A stretch of 64,000 bases of DNA from DASUPK01 sp963795665. GTDB taxonomy: Bacteria; Actinomycetota; Thermoleophilia; Solirubrobacterales; 70-9. Made by a program: the position numbers and the translations under genes. Below are positions 1 to 10,340 of the stretch, one piece after another. Position 1 is the first letter of the stretch; the number at the start of each line of letters is the position of its first letter. Location of the stretch: positions 186,001-250,000 of the forward strand of contig CAWCIP010000014.1 in the NCBI GenBank assembly GCA_963795665.1, given 5' to 3'. Under the pieces are notes generated by a model. That model did not search any database and was not told the origin of the DNA. It worked only from the letters and a program-made list of their open reading frames with translations.

Positions 1-1
1 C

Positions 2-1204
2 TTCTACGAGGTGCTCGGCGTCTCGAAGTCCGCCTCGCAGGACGAGATCAAGAAGGCCTACCGGGAGCTGGCTCGCAAGTGGCATCCGGACAGAAACCCG
101 GATGATCCCGACGCGGAGGAGCGCTTCAAGGAGATCCAGCAGGCCTACGACGCGCTCTCTGACCCGGAGAAGCGCAAGCAGTACGACGCCGGCGGGAGAT
201 TCGCCGGCTTCGGCGCGGGCGGATTCCCGGGCGGCGCGGGCGGGTTCCCCGGAGGCGGCGGCTTCACGGCCGACCTCGGGGACATCTTCTCCTCGCTTTT
301 CGGGCGAGGCCGTCAGCAGGGCCCGCGCGAGCAGCGCGGCCGCGACCTCGAGACGGAGGTGCGGCTCAGCTTCGACCAGGCCATGCACGGCACGCAGATC
401 GCCGTCTCGGTCCCGACGACCGGGCCCTGCCCCACCTGTGACGGCAGCGGGGCCAAGCCCGGCACCTCGCCGCGCGTTTGCCCGCGCTGCGAGGGCCGCG
501 GCATCGACGCCCAGAGCCAGGGCGTCTTCTCGATCTCGCAGCCGTGCCCGGAGTGCGGAGGGCAGGGGACCCTGATCGACGATCCGTGCCCGACCTGCGG
601 CGGCAGCGGGATCACCCAGGAGACCAAGCGCTACCGGGTCAACATTCCGGCGGGGGTCCACGACGGCAGCAGGATCCGGCTCGCCGGCAAGGGCGAGTCG
701 GGCTTCCGGGGAGGGCCACGCGGCGATCTGTACGTGACCACCAGGGTGGCCCCGTCACCGGTCTTCAAGCAGCGCCCCGATGGGAATCTGGAGGTCGATC
801 TGCCGGTGACCGTCGCCGAGGCGATCCAGGGAGCGGCCATCGAGGTCCCGACCCTGGACGGGTCGAAGACGATCCGGATCTCGCCGGGCACCCAGCACGG
901 CTCCGTCCAGCGGCTTCGCGGCGAGGGCCCGCCGCGGCCGACATCAACGGCGGCCACAAAGACCGCCGCCGGACCTGGGCGCGGAGACATCTACTACCGG
1001 ATCCGCATCGACGTCCCCAAGGAGCTCTCGGACGAGCAGCGCGAGGCGGTCGAGAAGCTCGCGGAGGCCCTCAACGGCCAGAACCCGAGGGCCACGATGC
1101 TCGGACGGACATCAGCGGCCAGCACAAAGTCGTCGGCCACAAACACCGCCGACGGATCGACCGCGGCCGGATCATCCGGTTCAGAAGGGAGAGTTGAGGA
1201 CTGA
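2..1204 (+). CDS. dnaJ: Chaperone protein DnaJ (5' end outside window)
   Basis: Hsp40 co-chaperone that delivers unfolded protein to DnaK and stimulates its ATPase. The J domain is read from base 2 with the HPD motif at 83-91. A Gly/Phe-rich stretch follows (about 200-300), then four CxxCxGxG zinc motifs beginning near 428, 479, 545 and 587, and the C-terminal substrate-binding domain. The first few codons lie before the window. Two features are odd. At 937-976 the usual loop before RGDIYYRI is lengthened by a Thr/Ala-rich insert. After NPRATML, where DnaJ normally ends, there is a tail of about 35 residues rich in Ser, Thr and Ala. Both additions coincide with copies of a palindromic DNA repeat. 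The stop overlaps the next start by one base (TGATG), so this is an operon with hspR; dnaK and grpE would be expected upstream. Confidence 0.95.
   Translation, partial: FYEVLGVSKSASQDEIKKAYRELARKWHPDRNPDDPDAEERFKEIQQAYDALSDPEKRKQYDAGGRFAGFGAGGFPGGAGGFPGGGGFTADLGDIFSSLFGRGRQQGPREQRGRDLETEVRLSFDQAMHGTQIAVSVPTTGPCPTCDGSGAKPGTSPRVCPRCEGRGIDAQSQGVFSISQPCPECGGQGTLIDDPCPTCGGSGITQETKRYRVNIPAGVHDGSRIRLAGKGESGFRGGPRGDLYVTTRVAPSPVFKQRPDGNLEVDLPVTVAEAIQGAAIEVPTLDGSKTIRISPGTQHGSVQRLRGEGPPRPTSTAATKTAAGPGRGDIYYRIRIDVPKELSDEQREAVEKLAEALNGQNPRATMLGRTSAASTKSSATNTADGSTAAGSSGSEGRVED
941..973 (+). repeat. Palindromic repeat, copy 1 (inside dnaJ)
   Basis: The inverted arms CGGCGG (948-953) and CCGCCG (963-968) flank a 9-nt loop ending CACAAAGA. 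The same layout (arm, CACAAACACC-like loop, arm) recurs at 1109-1156, 13522-13559 and 48521-48551. Here it is read in frame as TSTAATKTAA within DnaJ. Confidence 0.6.
1109..1156 (+). repeat. Palindromic repeat, copy 2 (inside dnaJ, 3' end)
   Basis: There is a perfect 7-bp stem, CGTCGGC (1131-1137) with GCCGACG (1148-1154), and a 10-nt loop CACAAACACC. It is preceded by ACATCAGCGGCC...CACAAAG, which resembles a second, overlapping copy. It is read in the same frame as copy 1 and encodes part of the extra C-terminal tail of DnaJ. Confidence 0.6.
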
Positions 1205-1668
1205 TGGCTCAGAGGGGCAGAAGGAAGGACGACGCCGAGCGGCGGATCGACCAGGAGCGTGGGGTCTTCATGATCTCGGTCGCGGCCGAGCTCGCCGAGA
1301 TGCATCCACAGACCCTGCGGATGTACGAGGCGCGCGGCCTGATCACCCCGAAGCGGTCGCCGAAGAACACCCGCCTCTACTCGCAGGCCGACGTCGAGCG
1401 CCTGCGGCGGATCCAGCAGATGACCGGCGAGGAGGGCCTCAACCTGGCGGGCGTCGAGACCGTGCTGGAGCTCGAGCGCCGCCTGGACCGGATGCGCGTC
1501 GAGATGGCGAGGATGCGAAAGCGCGCCGCCGAGATGGAGAGCCGCATGACCGAGGAGCTCAAGCGACTGCGGAAGTCGATCGGCGGCGAGCTCGTGCCGT
1601 ACGGCGCATACGAGCCGAAGAACATGGCTCGGGAATCCACCCGGATCCCGATCCGGCGGCGCCACTGA
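1204..1668 (+). CDS. hspR: Heat-shock repressor HspR (MerR family)
   Basis: A 154-residue DNA-binding protein. The N-terminal MerR-type winged helix (about residues 20-90) contains MHPQTLRMYEARGLI and SPKNTRLYSQADVERLRRI, followed by a charged coiled coil (about 95-125). HspR represses the dnaK operon and clpB in actinobacteria and uses DnaK as co-repressor (established knowledge of the family). Its position directly after dnaJ with a 1-nt overlap fits the classic dnaK-grpE-dnaJ-hspR operon. I did not find a clear HAIR operator (CTTGAGT-N7-ACTCAAG) upstream of clpB in this window; the operator of its own operon would lie outside. Confidence 0.92.
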   Translation: MAQRGRRKDDAERRIDQERGVFMISVAAELAEMHPQTLRMYEARGLITPKRSPKNTRLYSQADVERLRRIQQMTGEEGLNLAGVETVLELERRLDRMRVEMARMRKRAAEMESRMTEELKRLRKSIGGELVPYGAYEPKNMARESTRIPIRRRH

Positions 1669-1706
1669 AGTAATCGGCTTCGCCATCAGGTCGCGGCCAC
1701 GGGCAG

Positions 1707-2579
1707 CTAGATCGCCGGCCAGCCACGGCGCCAGGGCGGAGGCGGCCCAAGCAGGCGCTCGGTGATGCCCTCGATTGCCGCGAAGCCGCCTCCGTCCCCG
1801 GGCGGCTCGGCCGTGAGCACGGCCAGAGCGACGCGCTCGCCACCTCGATGCACCAGCAGCGCGGCCTGATGAGTGACTGCGCCGCTGGTGTGCTTCTGCC
1901 CGGCCGGGCGCCATCCGCCCTTGAACCAGACCGACCATCCGTGGCCCACCGCCTGCGGGATGCCCCAGCGCTCGATCGGGGCGATGTCCGCCAGCAGCCG
2001 CTTCGCGTACGCGCGATGTGGCCGGGGGAGGTTCGCCTCGAGCCGGTAGAAGAAGCGGGCCATATCGGCCGCCGTGATCCGATCGCCGCCCCAGAATCCC
2101 GGCGTCGCCTCGAATTCGCGCATCCCGGCCCGGTGCGCGACGTCCTCGAGGCCCTCGTCCCCCACCTCGGCGTAGACGGCATCGGCGGCACGGTTGTCCG
2201 AGTAGGTGACCATCGGCTCGAGCAGCTCCCTGGTTTCGCCGTCGAGTGGCAGGCCCTCTCGATCGAGCCGGCGGAGCTCAGCGGCCAGGAGCAGCGCCTT
2301 GCTGACGCTCGCGGAGCTGAGCTGCCGATCGACGTCATAGCCGCGCATCCCGATCGAGGCGTCGATGACGGCGAAGGAGACGTCACCGCGCGAAGCGGCG
2401 AACTCCTGCGCCCGGTGGATGGCCCGGGAGGACGGATAGGGAATCCGCGGCCACATCTTCCCGAGCTCGTCATGCCGTCCGCCCGCACCGCTCTGGTCCG
2501 CGGCCGAGCGGCCTGCGACGCCCAGGGCGGTGACGGCCACCAGGGCGATCAGCGCCCATCGCGCCGTTCTGCTCGTCAT
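1707..2579 (-). CDS. Secreted serine hydrolase, class A beta-lactamase-like
   Basis: A 290-residue penicillin-binding-fold protein with an N-terminal signal peptide (RWALIALVAVTALGVAG). The active-site set is visible: SVSK (S-x-x-K), YSDN (S-D-N) and FKGG in the place of the K-[T/S]-G box. It is therefore either a class A beta-lactamase relative or a D-Ala peptidase-like hydrolase, exported and acting on a peptide bond or lactam. An ATG at 2579 is preferred over the GTG at 2591 because it begins the signal peptide directly. The gene converges on hspR with 38 nt between stop codons. Drug substrate and resistance role cannot be inferred from sequence alone; the KGG box makes strong lactamase activity less certain. 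Confidence 0.75.
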   Translation of the reverse strand: MTSRTARWALIALVAVTALGVAGRSAADQSGAGGRHDELGKMWPRIPYPSSRAIHRAQEFAASRGDVSFAVIDASIGMRGYDVDRQLSSASVSKALLLAAELRRLDREGLPLDGETRELLEPMVTYSDNRAADAVYAEVGDEGLEDVAHRAGMREFEATPGFWGGDRITAADMARFFYRLEANLPRPHRAYAKRLLADIAPIERWGIPQAVGHGWSVWFKGGWRPAGQKHTSGAVTHQAALLVHRGGERVALAVLTAEPPGDGGGFAAIEGITERLLGPPPPWRRGWPAI

Positions 2580-2651
2580 GGCGCTCCCCACCCGGGAAGC
2601 GTAAGCGTGAAGAGAGGCGGCGGCGGACGCGAAGCGGAGCAGCCAGCCGAT

Positions 2652-3080
2652 TCAGGAGGGGGATCGGGCGCCGGCGCTCGCCAGCTCCGGATCGAGGCCC
2701 GCGTCGGCGAGCGCCTCGGCCTGGTCGAGATACAGCCGCCAGTAGGCGATCTTGCCGTCGCGGAAGGTGATGGTGTGCGCGTCGCGCGTCTCGACCTCGA
2801 GCTCGCCCCGCTCACCCTTGGCGCGGGTGTGCAGGAGGGCGACGACGCGGTCGCCCGCGGGCAGCAGCCTGAAGTCCTTGATCTCGACGTTCTCGAATCC
2901 GCTCATCAGCTGCTCGGCCACGCGCCTGGCGGCCTCGGGGCCGCGGTACTTGCCCGGTGGCAGATCCGGGTCGTAGACCTCGACGTCGTCGCTGAAGAAG
3001 TGCATGACGCCGTCGACACCCTCACGGTTGAAGGTCTCCAGAATGCGCTGATACGTCTCGAGGTTGGTCTCCACAGTCAT
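2652..3080 (-). CDS. NTF2/SnoaL-like protein
   Basis: A 142-residue single-domain protein of the NTF2-like superfamily: an N-terminal helix pair (TYQRILETFNREGVDGV), then HFFSDDVEVYDP, PGKYRGPEAARRV, and the C-terminal strands VETRDAHTITFRDGKIAYWRLY. The fold includes ketosteroid isomerases, polyketide cyclases and many proteins of unknown role, so no reaction can be assigned. It is a single gene, 71 nt downstream of the serine hydrolase start and divergent from clpB. Three more NTF2-like genes occur in this window (13105, 22088 and 42698). Confidence 0.8.
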   Translation of the reverse strand: MTVETNLETYQRILETFNREGVDGVMHFFSDDVEVYDPDLPPGKYRGPEAARRVAEQLMSGFENVEIKDFRLLPAGDRVVALLHTRAKGERGELEVETRDAHTITFRDGKIAYWRLYLDQAEALADAGLDPELASAGARSPS

Positions 3081-3194
3081 CCTTGACCGGACCGTCTGGA
3101 TGGACCATCCTAAGGCGTGCCACCGGGCGATGCCACCCCGGATTTCATCTCGATGGAGCCACGCGTAGATCTAAGCCTATCCCACATAGATTTC

Positions 3195-3223
3195 TTTACT
3201 TTCTCGACTGAAGTCGGTACCAT
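3195..3223 (+). promoter_or_regulatory. Candidate clpB promoter
   Basis: TTTACT (3195-3200) and TACCAT (3218-3223) are separated by 17 nt. Initiation 7-9 nt after TACCAT would fall on the clpB ATG at 3232, and no Shine-Dalgarno sequence is seen, so the mRNA may be leaderless. Pattern reading only. Confidence 0.35.
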
Positions 3224-3231
3224 GGTCGAAG

Positions 3232-5832
<2,601 letters not shown>

Positions 5833-5886
5833 TCGACCAACTTCTCGGTATCCCGGTTCCCTCCCGCCTGGACGACTATTTCAAGA

Positions 5887-6642
5887 GTGAAACTCCGCGT
5901 TTCAGCCGAGGACGCCGGCTGGACCATCCGGGAGGCTGCTTGGGGCCTCGAGGAGCGGGTCCTATGGCGAGGAAGCGACGCGACCCGCGGCGCGCTCGGG
6001 CGAGCCGGTCGCTCGATGCTGCCGCTCCAGCGCCTCATCCAGACGAGGTTGACCTGGCCGATTGCCGACGCCCTGCGCTCGCGCAGCGGTCGTGGGAGAG
6101 CGGCCATCGCCGCGGGCGCCGTAGCGGCCGCGATGGCGGCCGCCGTGGGCGGTGCGCTCAGTGCTTCTGACCATCCCTCCGCCTCTGGTTCGGTACCGGT
6201 CGCGGCCTCCGTCACGCCGGCGACGCACGCCTCCGGCCTGACGGCCCTCCAGGGCGTAACTCCCCAGTTCCAGGCCGGCCACGCTGCGCCGGCTCCTCCG
6301 CAGCCGCCCACGAAGACGTCCGCGCCGCCCGCCCAGGTGGCCTGGCAATTCGCGCAGGCGTTCGTCGGCTACGAGGTTGGTCGCTCGAACAAGAAGACGG
6401 ACGCCGCCTTCGCAGCCACAGCCACGAAGCCGCTCGTCAAGTCCCTCGCCGCTGATCCGCCCAGGCTGCCCTCCGCAGGCAAGGTGCCGCAGGCGCGGGT
6501 CCTCAACGTCGTCCTCGGCGCCGCGGGCAAGGAGCAGGTGACCGCCAGCGTCTCGCTGGTCAGGCTCCGGGCCATCAGCGAGGTGCGTCTGACCCTGACG
6601 AAGACGGGCAACGTCTGGCGAGTCGCTCAGGTCCTTGGCTGA
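5887..6642 (+). CDS. Membrane-anchored protein of unknown function
   Basis: A 251-residue protein with a cytoplasmic N-terminus (LTWPIADALRSRSGRGRA), one transmembrane helix (about residues 75-95, Ala-rich), an Ala/Pro/Thr-rich linker, and a C-terminal globular region (about 145-251). The last part, VAWQFAQAFVGYEVGRS to VRLTLTKTGNVWRVAQVLG, is laid out like the NTF2-like domain of VirB8/TcpC transfer proteins, but I cannot confirm this. The GTG start lies in the short palindrome GAGTGAAACTC. The stop overlaps the start of the next gene (TGATGG), so it is probably co-translated with the secreted transglycosylase and may help build or remodel the wall. Confidence 0.6.
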   Translation: MKLRVSAEDAGWTIREAAWGLEERVLWRGSDATRGALGRAGRSMLPLQRLIQTRLTWPIADALRSRSGRGRAAIAAGAVAAAMAAAVGGALSASDHPSASGSVPVAASVTPATHASGLTALQGVTPQFQAGHAAPAPPQPPTKTSAPPAQVAWQFAQAFVGYEVGRSNKKTDAAFAATATKPLVKSLAADPPRLPSAGKVPQARVLNVVLGAAGKEQVTASVSLVRLRAISEVRLTLTKTGNVWRVAQVLG

Positions 6643-8286
6643 TGGGACGGATCAGGACGGCAATCGCGGCGACGGTCGTGGGCGCGGCGATTGCCGCCCC
6701 GGGCGCCAACGCGCAGACCACGACGGAGCCTCCGCCGACCACGACGACCACCCCGCCTGAGCCACCGGCGACCCAGCCACCGCCGCCGGTTACGACGACC
6801 CTCCCCGCTCCGCAGCCGGTACCGAAGCCCAAGCCGAAGCCCAAGCCCCAGCGCAAGCCGTCGCGAATCGCGGAAGCCGTCGCGAAAGCCGTCGCCAAAC
6901 GGCGGCACCAAGCCGAAGGGCGGCGAGCACGAGAAGGGGGCGGCCAAGGTCGGCGGCACCGCGCCGCCTCCGCCGGCACCGCTGGTCCCCACCGCCTGCG
7001 GGCCCGTCGCGATCCCCGCCTACCTGGGCCCGATCTATCAGGCCGCCGCGCAGGCTTACGACCTCGGGCCCGCAGGCCCGTCCATCCTCGCGGCGATCAA
7101 CGAGATCGAGAGCGGATTCGGCCAGAACCTGGGGCCGTCCTCCGCAGGGGCGGAGGGGTGGATGCAATTCATGCCGTCGACCTGGGCCATTTATGGCGTC
7201 GATGCGGACGGCGACGGCACCAGGGACCCGAACAACCCGAATGACGCGATCTTCGCCGCAGCGAGGTACCTGCGCGCCGCCGGAATGCCCGAGGACCCGG
7301 AGGGCGCGGTGTTCGCCTACAACCACGCCGACTGGTACGTGGCCGAGGTGATGGCTCGGGCCGCGTGCTTCAGCGGAATCGGCAACGGAGCGATCGGTGG
7401 CCTCTCGCTGATCCCGAAGATGCAGGAGCTGGTCTGCTCCCCCGCCGACGGCTCGCGCGAGTCGATCCCCGACGACTACATGAAGGCCTTCCAGGACGCC
7501 GCGGGCCGATACGACCTCGGCCAGAGCGGGGTCTGGGCGCTCGCCGCCGTCGCCCGGGTCGAATCCAACTTCGGCAAGGGCATGAGCCCCGATGAGCTCG
7601 ACACGGTCGGTCCGCTCGGCATCACCCAGGACAACTGGAAGCAGTACGCCGTGGACGGTGACGGCGATGGCAAGGTCCGGCACCAGAGCCCCTCCGACTC
7701 CGCCGCGACCCTGGCGCGGATGATCTGGTCGGCGGGCGACCTCCGTGCCGGGCTCTTCCAGCACAACCACGCCGAGTGGTACGTCGACGCGGTTCTCACC
7801 GACGCCGAGTCGATGGCGGGAAGCTGTCAGGTGAAGACCGTGGCCTATTCCGTGGCGCTGCCCGGCCCGACGAACGCCCCGATCAATTGGGGCAACGTCG
7901 AGCTCTCGAACTCGCTCGAGATGGTCGACATCCAGTCGGGCGTGATCGACCCGCGGATCCTCAACATCCTCGGCGCGATCAGCCAGCAGCACACGATCCG
8001 GATCTCGGCGCTGCGCTCCGACCACTCCAAGTTCACCTCGAGCGGCAACGTCTCGAACCACTATTACGGCCGCGCCATGGACATCGCGGCGATCGACGGT
8101 GTCCCCTGTACGGACGTCTCACCCGACGGCCCCTGCGGGACCATCGCTCGCCAGCTCGGCGCACTTCCCGCCGGGCAGGAGCCCACCGAGCTGATCTACT
8201 GCTTCGACCCCGACGGGCCCGGCGACCCGAACGGGTTCGCACAGGCCGACCACTGCGATCACGTCCACGTCGGCTTCGACGCATAA
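6642..8286 (+). CDS. Secreted multidomain lytic transglycosylase / M15-like hydrolase, frame change near 6866
   Basis: The ATG at 6642 opens a signal peptide (TAIAATVVGAAIAAPGANA) and a Pro/Thr- then Lys/Pro-rich linker. The catalytic part lies in the next frame (+1). Between 6864 and 6870 one extra base (CGAATCG where CGATCG would keep the frame) separates two KPSR-type repeats, so the halves join naturally as one protein. Domain order: SLT domain 1 with catalytic Glu in INEIESGFG; SLT-like domain 2 with VARVESNFG; then an M15-like domain with DHSKF, HYYGRAMDIAA and HVHVGFDA supplying zinc ligands. Both SLT domains carry a DxDGDG loop that could bind calcium. The enzyme would cut glycan strands and possibly peptide stems outside the cell. 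The frameshift may be an indel error or real; it should be resequenced. Confidence 0.75.
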
Positions 8287-8370
8287 GCAGAGGCCCGCGC
8301 CGCCCGAGCCTGGCTGGGACACGCATTGACGGGTAGCGCGCCGGCGCGGATGCGGAAATAGGCTTCGGCC

Positions 8371-9318
8371 ATGCCGTTGTTCGAAACCGAGCGCCAGGGC
8401 CGGGTCCTGGTCGTGCGGATCGACAACCCTCCCCACAACTTCATGACGGCCGAGATGGTGCGCGAGCTGACCGGCCTGGTCCGCTCGCTGCGCGGGGACC
8501 GATCGGTCGGGGCCGTGGTGATCACCGGCAAGCCGGACGGCCTCTACATCACCCACTACGACGTGGGGGAGATCCTGGCCAGCGTCCGGCGGGCGGGCAT
8601 AGCGGCGCCCCCGTGGCTGACCGCGGTCGTGCTGCGGGTCGCCGGCGCCGTGCGGCGAGTGCCGGTGCTCCGGGAGCTGGCGGAGCGAACCCCCCTGGCC
8701 GCGGTGTTCGAGCTCTACCGGATCCACGATCTCTTCCTGGAGATGAACCGCTCCGATCTGGTCTTCATCGCCGCGATCAACGGCCCCGCCACCGGAGGCG
8801 GCTGCGAGATCTCGCTCGCCTGCGACATCCGGCTGATGGCCGACAGCGACATCGCGATCGGCCTGCCCGAGATGACCATCGACTTCAACCCGGGAGCCGG
8901 AGGGACACAGCGGCTGCCGAGGCTGGTCGGCGTCGGCCGCGCGCTGCAGATGATGCTCGAAGGAAGAACGCTGAGCCCGAGCGAGGCGCTCGACTACGGG
9001 CTGGTCGGGGCGGTGGTCCCAGCCGATCAGGTGAAGGAGGCGGCGATCCGGATGGGACAGCGGCTGGCGACACGCTCGCCTGAGGCGATTCGCTCGCTGA
9101 AGCACGCCGTCTACGAGGGCGCTTCGCTGCCCCTCGCCCGTGGCCTGGCGGTCGAGCGGAAGTGGTTCATGGTCGCGTCGGCAACCGATTCGTCCCAGGA
9201 GAAGATGGCCGCAATGACGAGGCAGGTCGAGACGGAGGAAGCCTCACCTTGGGCGACGGCCGCCGGGTTGGCCCCCTGGCAGGAAGGGAGCGCGATGGAG
9301 GAGAACGAGCGAAGCTAG
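8371..9318 (+). CDS. Enoyl-CoA hydratase/isomerase family protein
   Basis: A 315-residue crotonase-fold protein acting on acyl-CoA thioesters. The oxyanion-hole region AAINGPATGGGCEISLACD and the following LPEMTIDFNPGAGGTQRL are typical. The Glu in LPEM is one catalytic position; the second is less clear because Phe-Asn-Pro replaces the usual G-[IL]-x-P. The insert of about 30 residues before the oxyanion segment (RRVPVLRELAERTPL) is longer than in standard 260-residue hydratases. The gene stands alone between the transglycosylase and a convergent methyltransferase; the stop codons overlap by 4 nt. The substrate cannot be told. Confidence 0.85.
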   Translation: MPLFETERQGRVLVVRIDNPPHNFMTAEMVRELTGLVRSLRGDRSVGAVVITGKPDGLYITHYDVGEILASVRRAGIAAPPWLTAVVLRVAGAVRRVPVLRELAERTPLAAVFELYRIHDLFLEMNRSDLVFIAAINGPATGGGCEISLACDIRLMADSDIAIGLPEMTIDFNPGAGGTQRLPRLVGVGRALQMMLEGRTLSPSEALDYGLVGAVVPADQVKEAAIRMGQRLATRSPEAIRSLKHAVYEGASLPLARGLAVERKWFMVASATDSSQEKMAAMTRQVETEEASPWATAAGLAPWQEGSAMEENERS

Positions 9319-9953
9319 GCCGAAGTCGGGCGGCGGGCCACCCCGCGGATCAGCGGCCGGACGATGGGCGGCGCCTTCGGCAGCTTTTCGCGCTCCAGGC
9401 TGTCGATCCAGAACCCGGCGTCTGCGAGCGCCTGGTCGGTGGAGCGATTGGGATGACACCCCGCGGCGAAGAAGCCCCAGGGCCGCTCCAGTCGGTCCTG
9501 CCAGCGCCCCAATCCCGGCCTGGTGCTGCGCACGTGCTCTATGTAGAGGAGCCTGCCTCCCTCGACCAGCACGCGGCGTGCCTCCGCAAGGGCGCGGGCC
9601 TGGTCGGGGACCGTGCAGAACACCAGCGTCGCGACGACGACGTCGAAGGTGCCGTCGTCGAAGGGGAGATCCTCGGCGGGAGCCTCGACCACCGAGGCGG
9701 CTCCGGCGGCGCCGGGATCCTTGGCCAGCCGCTCGCGTAGCCGCCGGGCCATGTGGGGGTCCGGCTCTGTCATGACCAGCTCGGTGACGGCGTCCGTGTA
9801 GTGCTCGAGGTTGTGGCCAGTCCCGGCTCCGAGCTCGAGCACCCTTCCCGACGCCGAGGCGAGCAGTTCCCGCCGCATCTCTCCAAGTCCGGCGCGCTCC
9901 GTCCCGGCCGTCATCCGGTCGTAGAAGCGAGCAAAGATGGGGTGCTCGGTCAC
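9315..9953 (-). CDS. Class I SAM-dependent methyltransferase
   Basis: A 212-residue Rossmann-fold methyltransferase. Motif I is VLELGAGTGHN (about 38-48), the acidic end of strand 2 is MTEPDPHM, and the post-motif regions DLPFDDGTFDVVVATLVFCTVPD and LVEGGRLLYIEHV follow. It is of the UbiE/methyltransferase-11 type and resembles the human METTL7 group in layout. The substrate is unknown. It converges on the enoyl-CoA hydratase with a 4-nt overlap and is divergent from the GYD-purD-purE operon. Confidence 0.85.
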   Translation of the reverse strand: MTEHPIFARFYDRMTAGTERAGLGEMRRELLASASGRVLELGAGTGHNLEHYTDAVTELVMTEPDPHMARRLRERLAKDPGAAGAASVVEAPAEDLPFDDGTFDVVVATLVFCTVPDQARALAEARRVLVEGGRLLYIEHVRSTRPGLGRWQDRLERPWGFFAAGCHPNRSTDQALADAGFWIDSLEREKLPKAPPIVRPLIRGVARRPTSA

Positions 9954-10058
9954 CCTTTGATCATCTCCCCTGGCGCGGACGCGCGCATCCAGATTGCACG
10001 CGCCGCCCGAAAGTGAGAGAAAGGGGGCCCATCCAGGTTCACGAGGAGAGGAGAAGCG

Positions 10059-10340
10059 ATGCCCACCTACGTAATGCTGACCAATCTGACCTCCGAGGGC
10101 GTTCAGACGCTGAAGAACAACCCCACGCGGGTCCAGGAGGTGAACAAGGAGGTCGAGCAGCTCGGAGTCAAGGTCAAGGAGCAGTGGGCCACGCTCGGCC
10201 AGTACGACTTCATCACCATCGTCGAGGCACCCGACGACAAGACCATGGCCAAGGTCTCCGTCGAGCTCGGCTCGCGCGGCACGATGAGCAGCCAGACCCT
10301 GGCCGCGATTCCGGCCGAGGAGTTCGCGAGCGCCATTTGA
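10059..10340 (+). CDS. GYD domain protein
   Basis: A 93-residue protein beginning MPTYVMLTNLTSEGVQTLKN and containing LGQYDFITIVEAPDDKTM, the signature of the GYD domain. This is a small ferredoxin-like family of unknown function. A strong ribosome site (GAGGAGAGGAGAA) precedes the ATG. Its stop overlaps the purD TTG start (TTGA), so it leads the purD-purE operon and is probably translated several-fold more than purD. The link to purine synthesis is positional only. Confidence 0.85.
   Translation: MPTYVMLTNLTSEGVQTLKNNPTRVQEVNKEVEQLGVKVKEQWATLGQYDFITIVEAPDDKTMAKVSVELGSRGTMSSQTLAAIPAEEFASAI

Noticed and set aside
3100..3231. Search for an HspR operator (HAIR) before clpB
   Set aside because: Only partial matches such as ACTT/AAGT around 3198-3214; none has the CTTGAGT-N7-ACTCAAG pattern.
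6642..7244. A separate Pro-rich secreted 200-residue protein
   Set aside because: After residue about 75 its translation turns into arginine-rich shadow sequence, while the linker continues naturally in the next frame into the transglycosylase.
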